This document shows positions 8,394-17,430 of a stretch of DNA of 64,000 nucleotides, in pieces. The position numbers and the translations under genes were made by a program. The stretch covers positions 1-64,000 of the forward strand of contig JAGXFN010000013.1 in NCBI GenBank assembly GCA_024637195.1, read 5' to 3'. The notes under the pieces were generated by a model, which was not told the DNA's origin, did no database searches, and saw nothing but the letters and a program-made list of their open reading frames with translations. Origin of the DNA: Arcobacter sp. (GTDB taxonomy: Bacteria > Campylobacterota > Campylobacteria > Campylobacterales > Sulfurimonadaceae). Each line of letters begins with the position of its first letter. Position 1 is the stretch's first letter.

Positions 8394-8864
8394 TTAGAAA
8401 TACCCTTCTTCTTTGAAATAACTCAATACTTTTTCATACACCGCGTGCTTAAAGTGTGCCGTATACGCCGAAAGCTCAGAGTAATCAACAAACTTATAGT
8501 TTGAAAACTCAGGAATCTCCGTCGCAATATTTATCTCGGCCACCTTGCTAAGCTGCACAAGATAGTATCTCTGAGTCTGCCCCGCAAAGGGCTTCATCTT
8601 CTTGGCGATATGTAAAGGGAAGTCGTAAGAGACCCATTCAGGGTATTCGCACAAGATCTTCACGTCACGCGTACCTATTTCCTCTTCCAACTCGCGAAAA
8701 AGAGCCTCTTCCGGACTCTCTCCCTCGTCAATTCCGCCTTGAGGAAACTGCCAAATGTCCGTCAGATCGCTGCGCTCGGCGATAAAGACATCCTTTTTCT
8801 TGGGATACTCTGCGCTAAGCACGATAATAGCTACATTTGGCCTATAGATTTTTTCCTGATCCAT
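8394..8864 (-). CDS. rppH: RNA pyrophosphohydrolase (Nudix)
   Basis: 156 residues. It removes pyrophosphate from the 5' end of mRNAs and so starts their decay. The Nudix box is intact: GGIDEGESPEEALFRELEEE then IG (about residues 42-63). It is preceded by WQFPQGG, the sequence typical of RppH/NudH rather than other Nudix enzymes. First gene of the minus-strand lysC-hobA-holB-folP run. Confidence 0.9.
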   Translation of the reverse strand: MDQEKIYRPNVAIIVLSAEYPKKKDVFIAERSDLTDIWQFPQGGIDEGESPEEALFRELEEEIGTRDVKILCEYPEWVSYDFPLHIAKKMKPFAGQTQRYYLVQLSKVAEINIATEIPEFSNYKFVDYSELSAYTAHFKHAVYEKVLSYFKEEGYF

Positions 8865-8928
8865 TCTGTCCCATTTGTTCCCTGCGCTATAGGGAAATTT
8901 TTATAATATTTAAAAAATATCTGCTTGC

Positions 8929-9028
8929 ATCGACTGCTTTGAGCTTGTTTTCTAAAGACGTGTGTTCTGTGCCATTACTAAAAACACAGAATAAACATCG
9001 GTGGTACCGACCGCTTTCAGCTTGTTTT
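8929..9028. repeat. Imperfect 23-bp direct repeat pair in the rppH-hemW gap
   Basis: 8929-8951 and 9006-9028 are both of the form AYCGACYGCTTTSAGC followed by TTGTTTT, differing at 3 of 23 positions. Between them lies a 7-bp inverted repeat, TTCTGTG (8965-8971) and CACAGAA (8985-8991). The divergent promoters of rppH and hemW must be in this 200-base region. Confidence 0.5.
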
Positions 9029-9062
9029 GCTAGAATTTTACAAAATAACGCATTAATAGCAA

Positions 9063-10154
9063 TTGAATTTTACAGGGCTTTTAAAACAAAGGAAAACTAT
9101 CCTACTTTATATCCATATTCCTTTTTGTGACAGCAAGTGTCACTACTGCAGTTTCAACTCCTATGTTGACAAGTTTGACCAGATAAAAGCCTATATGGAC
9201 GCACTTTATCTTCAGCTTGCGTATGAGCTCAAACGCTTCGATGCCAAGGCGGACTCAATAACCTCGGTCTTTATCGGAGGAGGCACACCCTCTACTGTAC
9301 AGAGCGGACTTTATGCCGATATATTTTCACTTTTAAGAGACTATCTGAAAAAGGGCGCGGAGATCACGACTGAGGCCAACCCAAACTCAGCCTCATTTCA
9401 GTGGCTAGGCGGGATGAAAGCCCTCGGGTGTACCCGTGTCAGTTTCGGAGTGCAAAGCTTCAACGACATGAAACTGAAGTTTTTAGGCCGCGAGCACACG
9501 GCGGACGAGGCTATCAGTGCCGTAAAAAATGCCCGCGAGATCGGTTATGAACACATCTCTTTAGATCTTATCTACGCGACCAAGGTAGATACAAAAGAGC
9601 TTTTGCAAAAAGACATAAAGACCGCTTTTTCTCTGCCGATCGACCACATCAGCGCCTACGCTTTGACGATAGAAGAGAAGACCCTTTTCCAGAGCTATCC
9701 CGAAGCGGCAAAAGAGAGGCTGGAATTGACGACTTTTTTTATAGATGCAATCAAAGCCAAAGGGTTTGAGCAGTACGAGATATCAAATTTCGGCACCTAC
9801 CGATGCGCACACAACATCGGCTACTGGCAGCTTCAGGACTACATGGGTGTGGGAAGCGGAGCTGTAGGGATGCTGAAAAACAGACGTTTCTATCCCACGA
9901 CAGTGATCGAGGAGTACATCAACGATCCATTGCAGATCACTGTCGAAGAGCTGAGTGAGGAAGATCTGAAAACGGAGCGTCTCTTTTTGGGTCTGCGTTC
10001 TTGCGTCGGCATAGATCTCAAAACGCTCTCGCCGACTGAGAAGAAGAAGCTTGCACTGCTTTTGAGCGAAGACAAGCTTCTTCTGATCAATTCACGCGCC
10101 TACAACCCTGACTTTTTGCTCAGTGATGAGATCGCGCTTTTTTTGCAGGACTAA
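9063..10154 (+). CDS. hemW: Radical-SAM haem chaperone HemW
   Basis: 363 residues. HemW-type proteins bind a 4Fe-4S cluster and S-adenosylmethionine and deliver haem to respiratory proteins; they are often mis-named coproporphyrinogen oxidase. YIHIPFCDSKCHYCSF (about 16-31) holds the CxxxCxxC cluster motif, and unlike true HemN a fourth cysteine of the CxxxCxxCxC pattern is absent. GGGTPS (near 76) is the SAM-binding glycine motif. The start is unclear: TTG at 9063 has no good ribosome-binding sequence, while AAAGGA at 9088-9093 would point to an in-frame ATC at 9099. No ATG or GTG is available nearby. Confidence 0.88.
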   Translation: MNFTGLLKQRKTILLYIHIPFCDSKCHYCSFNSYVDKFDQIKAYMDALYLQLAYELKRFDAKADSITSVFIGGGTPSTVQSGLYADIFSLLRDYLKKGAEITTEANPNSASFQWLGGMKALGCTRVSFGVQSFNDMKLKFLGREHTADEAISAVKNAREIGYEHISLDLIYATKVDTKELLQKDIKTAFSLPIDHISAYALTIEEKTLFQSYPEAAKERLELTTFFIDAIKAKGFEQYEISNFGTYRCAHNIGYWQLQDYMGVGSGAVGMLKNRRFYPTTVIEEYINDPLQITVEELSEEDLKTERLFLGLRSCVGIDLKTLSPTEKKKLALLLSEDKLLLINSRAYNPDFLLSDEIALFLQD

Positions 10155-10304
10155 CCGACAAAGTCCCTTTGGCTCAAGACAATTATGCGCCTTGACAGCA
10201 AGGCTATTTGAATAAACAAAAAACAACCAGCAAAAACTATTCCCAAAGAATCTCGGCAAGTAATTTTTCGAAAAATAGTAAAGAAGTTTTAAACTCGGTT
10301 TAGC

Positions 10305-10310
10305 TAAAAT
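10305..10310 (+). promoter_or_regulatory. Candidate -10 element for tatBC-queA
   Basis: TAAAAT in TTTAGCTAAAATCACG, preceded by T-rich DNA, about 77 bases before tatB. The rest of the 230-base gap after hemW shows no gene. Confidence 0.45.
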
Positions 10311-10386
10311 CACGGCAAATAAAGAAATGCTGTGTTCGATAAAATGGCTGCTCGTTTCTTTAATAAAACAGTTTTAGGAAGTATAA

Positions 10387-10860
10387 ATGTTTGGGATGGG
10401 CTTTGCCGAAATCGTTATTATCGCAATAATCGCTGTCATCTTTCTAGGTCCTGACAAGCTCCCTGAAACCATGGTAAATATTGCAAAATTTTTCAAATCA
10501 CTCAAGTCAACGGTAGCCAGCGCCAAAGACTCACTAGAGCAGGAGCTTAATATCTCTGAACTCAAAAAAGAGGCCCTCAGCTATAAGGAAGATCTTATGT
10601 CCGCGAGCAATGAACTTGAGCGGGCGACAAGCGGAAGCGGTTTGAGCGAAGAGTTTGACCAGATCAAACAAGACCTAACCGACGTTAAACACAGCGTCAC
10701 CGGCAATGCAAAAAAGAGTTCACCGGCAAAGAGCCACAAGACAGGCTATGCAGACGATACAAAACCGGCTGATAAAATAGCGCCGAAGACACCATCAATG
10801 CATGATGATGAACAGGTCACCTTTGAAAAGAAAAAGAAAGAGCCCGAGGATAACGCATAA
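10387..10860 (+). CDS. tatB: Sec-independent protein translocase TatB
   Basis: 157 residues. TatB forms, with TatC, the receptor for folded proteins that carry twin-arginine signal peptides. One N-terminal membrane helix (about 4-21) is followed by the hinge FLGPDKLPE (near 19-27), an amphipathic helix, and a long charged, Lys/Ser-rich cytoplasmic tail. FLGPDKLPE with a longer tail supports TatB rather than TatA. Its stop codon shares a base with the tatC ATG (TAATG). Confidence 0.9.
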   Translation: MFGMGFAEIVIIAIIAVIFLGPDKLPETMVNIAKFFKSLKSTVASAKDSLEQELNISELKKEALSYKEDLMSASNELERATSGSGLSEEFDQIKQDLTDVKHSVTGNAKKSSPAKSHKTGYADDTKPADKIAPKTPSMHDDEQVTFEKKKKEPEDNA

Positions 10861-11648
10861 TGTTTGATGATCTACGACCCCACCTTGTTGAACTGAGAAA
10901 ACGACTGAGCATCATGGTAGGCAGCGTCATTGTTCTCTTTTTCGTCTGCTTTTATTTCCATGAGCCTATCATGCACTGGATGGATCAACCCCTTCGTGAT
11001 GTGCTGGAGGCCATTGCCAACATAGATGGCCAACATGCGACCCAGGGACAGCTTATCACCTCCCAGGTAGGCGGAACATTTTTTGTTGCACTGAAGGTCT
11101 CTTTTTTCGCAGCCCTGTTTTTCTCTATTCCCGTCTTGCTGTGGCAGATATGGCAGTTTATCGCCCCGGGTCTTTATGCCAACGAAAAGAAAATGCTTCT
11201 GCCCTTTATCTTCGGCGGAACGATCATGTTCAGCGTGGGTGTTTTTTTCGCCTACTACGTCGTTGTGCCCTACGGATTTGAGTTCCTTATCACCTTCGGG
11301 TATACGAGCAATTATGCTGCTTTGATCACGATTGAGGATTATGTCGGATTTTTCTCAAAGATCATGTTCGGCTTCGGAATTGCCTTTGAGCTTCCTATTT
11401 TCGCCTACTTTTTGGCACTATTGGGCCTGATAGATGACCGTATGATGAGCGGTTTTTTCAAATATGCCGTCTTGCTCATTTTTATCCTTGCCGCCATGCT
11501 CACGCCACCGGACATCTTGACTCAGTTTCTGATGGCCATACCGCTTATATTTCTATATGGTGTCTCTATCTTGATCGTAAAAGCTGTCAATCCGGCTCCG
11601 CCGCTTGATGATGAAGCCGAAGAAAACAAAAAGACGCCAAAAGCTTAA
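10860..11648 (+). CDS. tatC: Twin-arginine translocase subunit TatC
   Basis: 262 residues with six membrane helices. It is the core receptor of the Tat pathway in the inner membrane. The N-terminus HLVELRKRLS (residues 8-17) is the conserved cytoplasmic signal-peptide contact region, and the first periplasmic loop and IWQFIAPGLYANEKK (about 97-111) are typical. The pair exports cofactor-containing periplasmic enzymes. Translationally coupled on both sides, to tatB and queA, through one-base overlaps. Confidence 0.95.
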   Translation: MFDDLRPHLVELRKRLSIMVGSVIVLFFVCFYFHEPIMHWMDQPLRDVLEAIANIDGQHATQGQLITSQVGGTFFVALKVSFFAALFFSIPVLLWQIWQFIAPGLYANEKKMLLPFIFGGTIMFSVGVFFAYYVVVPYGFEFLITFGYTSNYAALITIEDYVGFFSKIMFGFGIAFELPIFAYFLALLGLIDDRMMSGFFKYAVLLIFILAAMLTPPDILTQFLMAIPLIFLYGVSILIVKAVNPAPPLDDEAEENKKTPKA

Positions 11649-12664
11649 TGCCCCTTCAAACACAAAGCTATGACTATGTCCTTCCGCCGGAGCTGATCGC
11701 CACAACTCCGGCGACGCCGCGCGACAGCTGTAAGCTCCTCGTCTATGACAGAAAAGACAAGAGTATAACCCACACGACCTTCTCTAAAATAGACGAATTT
11801 ATTCCTAGTGACTGTGCGGTGCTTTGTAACGATACCAAGGTCATCAAGGCACGTATATTTGGCAAAAAAGTTTCAGGCGGGGGAGTCGAACTGCTTATCA
11901 ACAAACCCCTCGATGCCGCACGCGTCTCCTGTCTTATCCGCGGAAAAGTCAAGCAAGGTACGCTGCTTTATTTTGAGCAGGAGCTTGTTGCTGAAGTCTT
12001 GGAACTCTGCGAAGACGGCTCGCGCATCGTAAGCTTCTGTCAAAGATCCCATCTGCTATGTTTTGAAGAGCTTATTCTTGTGCTCGATGTGATCGGCCAT
12101 ATTCCCCTGCCCCCATATATGCAAAGAGAAGACAGAGAAAGCGATGAGCAGGAGTATCAGAGTGTCTTCTCACAAAACGCAGGTGCGGTAGCTGCGCCTA
12201 CGGCTTCTCTTCACTTCACGCCAGAGCTTTTCGCACAGCTAAAAGCCGCCCACCAACTGGAGTTTTTGACACTACATGTCGGAGCGGGAACTTTCAAGCC
12301 CGTCGAAACCGAGACGATCACCGACCATCCTATGCACTCGGAGTATTTTCACATTCCCCAGACTGCGCAAGAACTTATCGACTCGGATCTGCCGCTGTTG
12401 GCCATTGGAACAACGGTCACACGTACCGTAGAGTACTATGTGCGCACGCATAAAAGTGAGGGCGAAGCCAACCTCTTTTTGCATCCGCTCAATCCGCCTC
12501 AGCGCATCACCCATCTGCTGACCAATTTCCACCTGCCAAGATCCACTCTTTTGATGCTCGTTGCTGCTTTTATCGGTGTAGAAGAAACCCAGAATATCTA
12601 TGCCGAGGCAATTGAGAAGAGATACCGGTTTTTCTCCTACGGTGATGCGATGCTCATTTTATAA
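11648..12664 (+). CDS. queA: S-adenosylmethionine:tRNA ribosyltransferase-isomerase
   Basis: 338 residues, normal family length. It transfers the ribosyl part of SAM to 7-aminomethyl-7-deazaguanine in tRNA, giving epoxyqueuosine. Family motifs include YVLPPELIATTPATPRD (about 10-26), GHIPLPPYMQR (near 150), TASLHFTPEL and the C-terminal NFHLPRSTLLMLVAAFIG. No other queuosine gene is in the window. It starts on the tatC stop (TAATG), an operon link that seems to be one of convenience. Confidence 0.95.
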   Translation: MPLQTQSYDYVLPPELIATTPATPRDSCKLLVYDRKDKSITHTTFSKIDEFIPSDCAVLCNDTKVIKARIFGKKVSGGGVELLINKPLDAARVSCLIRGKVKQGTLLYFEQELVAEVLELCEDGSRIVSFCQRSHLLCFEELILVLDVIGHIPLPPYMQREDRESDEQEYQSVFSQNAGAVAAPTASLHFTPELFAQLKAAHQLEFLTLHVGAGTFKPVETETITDHPMHSEYFHIPQTAQELIDSDLPLLAIGTTVTRTVEYYVRTHKSEGEANLFLHPLNPPQRITHLLTNFHLPRSTLLMLVAAFIGVEETQNIYAEAIEKRYRFFSYGDAMLIL

Positions 12665-12684
12665 TTTCCTTATTTATCCATGGT

Positions 12685-12690
12685 TATAAT
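12685..12690 (+). promoter_or_regulatory. -10 element of the EAL-HDOD gene
   Basis: Exact TATAAT in the 45-base gap after queA, 20 bases before the ATG, giving a leader of roughly 12 bases. Confidence 0.6.
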
Positions 12691-12709
12691 GTGTTAAAAA
12701 AGCAGCCGT

Positions 12710-13969
12710 ATGTCCGAAAATCTCTACTTCGCGCGCCAGCCTATCCTTGATCTTCACGGCAATACCTATGCCTATGAGCTGCTTTACCGTACTTCTTTAG
12801 ATCAATTTTTTGAACCCATAGAAAATGACCGCCTTGCCACGGCCAAGGTCTTGGTCTATGCGCTGAACCTTAGAGGACTGAAAAATACCCTCGGAAAGAC
12901 TTTTGCCTTTATCAACATCGACGAAGAGCTTTTGATGGATGAGATGCTCTTTTCCATTCCCAAAGAGCAATTTGTGCTTGAGATCTTGGAGAATGTGGTC
13001 ATAAACGAGCGCATAGTAGCGCGGATAAAAGAACTCAAAAATCATGGCTACCGTTTTGCTCTGGATGATGCCGACTGTTCCAAAGAGTACATTTTAAACT
13101 TTCAGCCTATCTTTGAGTATATCGATATCATAAAACTCGATATTCCCACACTTCAAGAAAATAACCTGCCTAAGTTTCTCTCCCTCTTTAAGAGGTTTGA
13201 TCTAAAGATTTTGGCAGAAAAGGTAGAGACGCAAGAACAGTTTGACAAGTATAAGGCCCTGGGCTGCAGCTATTTTCAGGGCTACTTCTTTGCCCGACCC
13301 GACATCATCGAAAACAAGGCCATAGATCCCGCTCAACTTTTGATACTGCGTCTTATTCGTCATCTTCAAAACGGGATAGAAACAGACGAGATCTGCCGTG
13401 CCTTCGAGCAAAATGCTGCCCTGACCTTGCAGTTTTTGCGCTTCATCAACTCTGCTGCTTTTAGCTTCAAATCCTCCATAAAGTCCATCCGACAGGCTAT
13501 ACTTCTTCTTGGGCCGAACCAGCTTAAAAGCTGGCTTTTGCTTGTCGCCTACGCCAATCCCTCAACGGCAGCAAAAGGTTTGCAAAACCCTCTTTTGACA
13601 CTTGCACAGACCCGCGCCAATATGATGCAGACGTTTTGCAAAGAGATCTACAAGCACGAGTGCAGTAAGACTATCCTCGAAAAGTCAGCCTTTATCGGTC
13701 TGCTCTCTTTGATCGAAGCACTTTTGAATGCCCCGATGCAGACCATACTAAACGAGCTTAATGTGGATGAGGAGATCGTACAGACTCTTGTCAATAATAC
13801 GGGGGAGCTTGGCACGATGTTACAGCTTGTCTGTGCTGTTGAGCGTTTTGATACGCAGAGTGTGGATGAGATCTTGGATACATTGCCCCTGACTCGGAAG
13901 GAGTTTTCTGCTGCTGTACAGGAAGCCTATGCACTGACGGAAGCTTTTAGCTCCAGCTTGGACAGCTAA
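12710..13969 (+). CDS. EAL-HDOD signalling protein (YuxH-like)
   Basis: 419 residues. An EAL-type domain (about 1-200) is followed by an HDOD domain (about 205-400). Such proteins belong to the cyclic-di-GMP signalling group but often do not hydrolyse it. Here the signature EALLR is changed to YELLYR (about 25-30), while LDDAD, KLDIP and AEKVETQEQF (near 165-175), plus GYFFARP, are retained, so the fold is preserved and catalysis is doubtful. The gene has its own promoter and converges with dprA; the two stop codons overlap (13966-13969). Confidence 0.85.
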   Translation: MSENLYFARQPILDLHGNTYAYELLYRTSLDQFFEPIENDRLATAKVLVYALNLRGLKNTLGKTFAFINIDEELLMDEMLFSIPKEQFVLEILENVVINERIVARIKELKNHGYRFALDDADCSKEYILNFQPIFEYIDIIKLDIPTLQENNLPKFLSLFKRFDLKILAEKVETQEQFDKYKALGCSYFQGYFFARPDIIENKAIDPAQLLILRLIRHLQNGIETDEICRAFEQNAALTLQFLRFINSAAFSFKSSIKSIRQAILLLGPNQLKSWLLLVAYANPSTAAKGLQNPLLTLAQTRANMMQTFCKEIYKHECSKTILEKSAFIGLLSLIEALLNAPMQTILNELNVDEEIVQTLVNNTGELGTMLQLVCAVERFDTQSVDEILDTLPLTRKEFSAAVQEAYALTEAFSSSLDS

Positions 13970-14736
13970 AGAAGATATACCTTGCCGTTTACAACTTTTA
14001 TCTTACCTGAAAGTTCATACTCAAACATCTTTTGTGCATTGCAAGCCAGCGCTTCTTCATAGCTTGGAGATGAGGCACAAAAAGCCAAGAAGACATCCTC
14101 TTCTTTTTCATATGTTCCAAACAGGTCGGCAAAGGCTTCGATGTCGGTAATCAATTCTGCCTGTCCTTCTTTTAAGAGTTTCATCGTCGCGCTGCTCTCT
14201 CCCAAACGGTGCGGAAGAACATAGATCTTTTTACCTGTCTGCTGGGCAAACTCAATACTTCGCATACTTCCGCTGTTTAGATCCGCCTGCGCCACGATCA
14301 AGACCTCACCCAAGGCTACCACTAAACGGTTGCGGTGGACAAAACTGTAGGCTCTGGCCTCGATTCCGTCTTCATACTCGCTCAAGAGCAGCGCATCAGA
14401 AGCGATTTTGAGCAAAAGATTTTTGTTGACCTTGGGATAGATGATGTCTGCACCGTTTGCCAAAATAGCGATAGTATTGGGATAGGCTCCCTCATGTGCT
14501 ATCGCATCGATTCCCATGGCCCCGCCGCTTACCACACAGACATTTCGTTTTGAAAGTGCGGAAGCGAGTGCATGCACAACCGACCTCGAATAGGGGTATG
14601 CCCGCCGTGATCCGACTATAGCAACTTTACGGCGCTCTAAAAGAGAGGTGTTTCCACGGTAGAAGATCTGTTCAGGAGGATTTTGAAGAAGTGTGAACGC
14701 TGAAGGCAAAGGACTTAAGCGTTCAGTCCTTGTCAT
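13966..14736 (-). CDS. dprA: DNA-processing protein DprA
   Basis: 256 residues. DprA binds incoming single-stranded DNA and loads RecA during natural transformation. The Rossmann-like core is clear: VGSRRAYPYSR (about 41-51), VVSGGAMGIDAIAH (70-83), NGADIIYPKVN, and SEYEDGI with RNRLV. Both the N-terminal SAM-like and most of the C-terminal winged domain of longer DprA proteins are reduced. It follows the polysaccharide deacetylase gene directly and its last bases overlap the stop of the convergent EAL-HDOD gene. Confidence 0.9.
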   Translation of the reverse strand: MTRTERLSPLPSAFTLLQNPPEQIFYRGNTSLLERRKVAIVGSRRAYPYSRSVVHALASALSKRNVCVVSGGAMGIDAIAHEGAYPNTIAILANGADIIYPKVNKNLLLKIASDALLLSEYEDGIEARAYSFVHRNRLVVALGEVLIVAQADLNSGSMRSIEFAQQTGKKIYVLPHRLGESSATMKLLKEGQAELITDIEAFADLFGTYEKEEDVFLAFCASSPSYEEALACNAQKMFEYELSGKIKVVNGKVYLL

Positions 14737-15759
14737 TTAGATCAGCTTGTTGAGATAAACAAGCTCCACACTCTGCAGTGCTTTTCTGGAGTTGCGAAGG
14801 GCCTGCAGCGTCTCTTTTCGTGGATGGCCGATGGCGATAGCAGAGCCGTGCTCTTTTGCCTTTTTGATCGCCTTTTTGATCTGTTCTTCGATATAAGGCA
14901 CATTAGACTCATGGTCCAAAAAGATATCTCTGGCTAAGTAATGACGGCCCAAAGATTTCATCACCTTTGGCACCTTTGTCTTTGCCGTTGTCCGGCTGTC
15001 CAAGAACCCTATTCCCTCTTCGCTCAATGCAGCAACTAAGTCTCTGACTGCGCGCTCATCCGAAGTGAACCGGCTTCCGGTGTGGTTATTCATGTATAGC
15101 ACGCGAGGGAAAAGGGATTTGATCTCTTGAACACGATGAGAAATCATCTCTTTTGTGTCACATGCGCGCAGAGTGAACTTCTCTTCTGCAGAGTAGTGCA
15201 TCGCTTCAAGAGGCAGATGCACCATGTAGAAGTTCTCTAGTTCAGCAAGTCTTGCTGAGTTGGGATGGGCTAAACTCGGCGGTAGGAAGGACATGGTCAA
15301 GGGCATGTTCAGGGATTTGATAGATTTTACATCACTCGCACAGGAGACATCATCGATAATAATAGTAAGTTTCGGTTTGTCAAACTTGCTATAGACCGGG
15401 ATCTTACGCACCTCTCGAACAGGGCCTCTAGGCGGCCGTCCAAGGGTGTTGGTGTCAAACTCATGCTTAGTGTCTATCTCATGCTTTATCTCTATCTCAA
15501 GTTTTTCCTTGCTCAGGACATCTTGAAGTCTGCCCAGAAGATCGGATTTGACCTCTTTTTGAGCCTTAAGCACTTCCAAAAGTTTATTCTCTTTTTCTTG
15601 GGCATGCTGCTGTTTTGACAGTGCAAGTTTTTCTGCGTCGCTGTAGCCTTTTTTGTAAGCAGCAATCGATAGTACTCCGAGCAAAAGCAGGACCAATGAG
15701 GCGGCTAGAACCGTGACCGTCCAGGAAGACGCAGATCTTCTTTTTTTTGTTTTGCTCAT
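14737..15759 (-). CDS. Divergent polysaccharide deacetylase family protein, membrane-anchored
   Basis: 340 residues. An N-terminal membrane helix (about 13-33) is followed by a coiled-coil-like charged stretch (40-95) and a NodB-like barrel (about 125-335). Motifs of the divergent deacetylase family are visible: IIIDDVS (metal-binding Asp), VHLPLEAM, MNNHTGSRFT (His motif), FLDSRTT and IGHPRKET. This family (YibQ-like, Pfam polysaccharide deacetylase 2) lies in the periplasm; its substrate is not established. It overlaps minE by 4 bases and abuts dprA. Confidence 0.85.
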   Translation of the reverse strand: MSKTKKRRSASSWTVTVLAASLVLLLLGVLSIAAYKKGYSDAEKLALSKQQHAQEKENKLLEVLKAQKEVKSDLLGRLQDVLSKEKLEIEIKHEIDTKHEFDTNTLGRPPRGPVREVRKIPVYSKFDKPKLTIIIDDVSCASDVKSIKSLNMPLTMSFLPPSLAHPNSARLAELENFYMVHLPLEAMHYSAEEKFTLRACDTKEMISHRVQEIKSLFPRVLYMNNHTGSRFTSDERAVRDLVAALSEEGIGFLDSRTTAKTKVPKVMKSLGRHYLARDIFLDHESNVPYIEEQIKKAIKKAKEHGSAIAIGHPRKETLQALRNSRKALQSVELVYLNKLI

Positions 15760-15992
15760 TTAAGAATGATTTCCATCTCAAGCACGTCAATGTTCTGGTT
15801 ATTTCGCGAGCTGATATGGATATCTTTGACCTGGGTATACTTTTTGATCACTTCCATGATCTCTTCTTTCATCTGATCCATGTAGGGCAAGGCGTTTGAA
15901 GCGCGCTCATGGGCAAGTACCAGCTTCAGTCTGTCGCGGGCAACGTGGGCGGTAGATGACTTTTTTCCGAAAAGATTATCAAATAAACTCAT
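15756..15992 (-). CDS. minE: Cell division topological specificity factor MinE
   Basis: 78 residues. MinE drives MinD off the membrane and sets up the oscillation that keeps division at mid-cell. An N-terminal amphipathic, MinD-binding part (FDNLFGKK, then [13 protein letters not shown] at about 18-30) precedes the dimerisation part with VIKKY and a final EMEIIL strand. Size is normal for the family. Start overlaps minD by 4 bases. Confidence 0.93.
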   Translation of the reverse strand: MSLFDNLFGKKSSTAHVARDRLKLVLAHERASNALPYMDQMKEEIMEVIKKYTQVKDIHISSRNNQNIDVLEMEIILK

Positions 15993-16789
15993 GTAAACAT
16001 CCTTTTAAAGAAGCCTTTCTTAGTGTTAAGATCAAGAAACTCGACATCCTCTCCCAAGATACGTTTTGCGATGCGGCGGTAGGCTTCGCCGGACAAGGCC
16101 TTCATATCACGGATGATAGGGTCACCAAGGTTCGTCGAAGAGATAACCTTCTCACAGTCAGGCACAACCCCGATCAGAGGAAGGGCCAAGATGTTAAGCA
16201 CGTCGTCTATGCTGAGCATGTCCCCGCGTTCTACCATCGCTGGTTTGATGCGGTTGATGATCACATGTTTTTCGACCTCTTCGCCTTTTTGCGCTTTTTC
16301 GCTCTTGGCATCAATGATACCGATGACACGGTCCGCATCGCGCACAGAGGAGACATCCGGCGTTGTGATGATAAGCGCACGGTCCGCAAAAGCGATAGCA
16401 TGCTCAAAACCGCCCTCTATCCCCGCAGGAGAGTCGAGCAGGATGATATCGAACTCTTTTTTCAAGGTCTCGATAAGCTCTTTGACCTTCTGTTTGTCAA
16501 GGATGTTTTTGTCACTGGTCTGCGACGCCGGTAAAAAGTAGAGACTCTTGCTGTGCTTGTCATTGATCAGCGCTTGAGAAAGGTTGCATTTGCCTTCCAT
16601 CACATCGATCACATTATAGACGATGCGGTTCTCAAGACCCAAAAGCATATCCAGATTGCGAAGCCCGATATCAAAATCAACCGCGACAACCTTCTTGCCC
16701 TCATTTGCCAAACCAACCGCCAAGTTAGCCAAAGTCGTAGACTTGCCAACTCCGCCCTTACCCGAAGTAACCGTAATAACTGTGCCCAT
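15989..16789 (-). CDS. minD: Septum site-determining ATPase MinD
   Basis: 266 residues. A ParA-like ATPase that binds the inner membrane when ATP-bound and carries the MinC division inhibitor. The deviant Walker [12 protein letters not shown] (9-19) has both lysines, [18 protein letters not shown] (about 35-52) is the switch region, LLDSPAGI (116-123) is Walker B, and KKGFFKRMF near the C-terminus is the amphipathic membrane-targeting helix. minC is not next to it; in this phylum it often lies elsewhere. Confidence 0.95.
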   Translation of the reverse strand: MGTVITVTSGKGGVGKSTTLANLAVGLANEGKKVVAVDFDIGLRNLDMLLGLENRIVYNVIDVMEGKCNLSQALINDKHSKSLYFLPASQTSDKNILDKQKVKELIETLKKEFDIILLDSPAGIEGGFEHAIAFADRALIITTPDVSSVRDADRVIGIIDAKSEKAQKGEEVEKHVIINRIKPAMVERGDMLSIDDVLNILALPLIGVVPDCEKVISSTNLGDPIIRDMKALSGEAYRRIAKRILGEDVEFLDLNTKKGFFKRMFT

Positions 16790-16996
16790 CTGATACCTTG
16801 AAAACGTTTTTCTAATTGTACCTCTAAAGCAATAAGAGTGCCATAAAAAAGGACTATTTGATATATTATCTTCAACCAGCTGTCATACTATCCAAGTATA
16901 AATTAAATATTTTCACTTCTTTTCAGCCACTCGACTTCCACAGGAACGATAAAAACTAAAAACGCCAGGTAACGCCCAAAGGAACTGCTCTTGGGG

Positions 16997-17002
16997 TATA
17001 AT
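16997..17002 (+). promoter_or_regulatory. -10 element toward clpS
   Basis: Exact TATAAT in GGGGTATAATGACG, 90 bases before the clpS start. The region 16790-17091 holds the divergent minD and clpS control regions and no gene that I can see. Confidence 0.5.
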
Positions 17003-17091
17003 GACGCAATAAGTGCGCCGTTATTTTAGTTGTTTTAAATTAAATATTTGCGATTATACATTTTAAATTTGTGCATTGGAAAGAGATCCTA

Positions 17092-17385
17092 TTGGCTATT
17101 AAAGTTGAAACCAGTACCATAAACGAGTTACGCGAACCGAAGATGTACCTCGTTTATATGTTAAATGATGACTATACGACTTGGGATTTTTGCCTGCGCA
17201 TCATCACAGGCGTCTTTCATAAAACACTCGAAGAAGCAGACAACATCACCCAGGACATCCACACCAAAGGCAAAGGACTATGCGGCATCTACAGTTATGA
17301 GATAGCCGAAACCAAAGCCGATGCCGTACAGCGTCAAGCCCGCGAAGAAGGCTTCCCCATGCGCTGTTCCATTGAAGAAAATTAA
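17092..17385 (+). CDS. clpS: ATP-dependent Clp protease adaptor ClpS
   Basis: 97 residues from TTG at 17092. ClpS recognises N-degron substrates and hands them to ClpAP. LREPKMYLVYMLNDDYTTWD is the family signature with the NDD residues that bind the substrate N-terminus; HKTLEEA and the KGKGLCGIYSYEIAETK stretch match the ClpA-binding face. The TTG is chosen because GGAAAGAG lies 6 bases upstream; an in-frame GTG at 17071 lacks one. clpA, usually the next gene, is not here: the gene is followed by a repeat element and the convergent ilvC. Confidence 0.88.
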   Translation: MAIKVETSTINELREPKMYLVYMLNDDYTTWDFCLRIITGVFHKTLEEADNITQDIHTKGKGLCGIYSYEIAETKADAVQRQAREEGFPMRCSIEEN

Positions 17386-17430
17386 ATGAATATAGAAATT
17401 TTTAAAGAATGTCGAAAAACTAAAAGAGTG

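Noticed and set aside
12710-13969. Active cyclic-di-GMP phosphodiesterase
   Set aside because: The EALLR signature is YELLYR and the C-terminus is HDOD, the layout of generally non-catalytic YuxH-like proteins.
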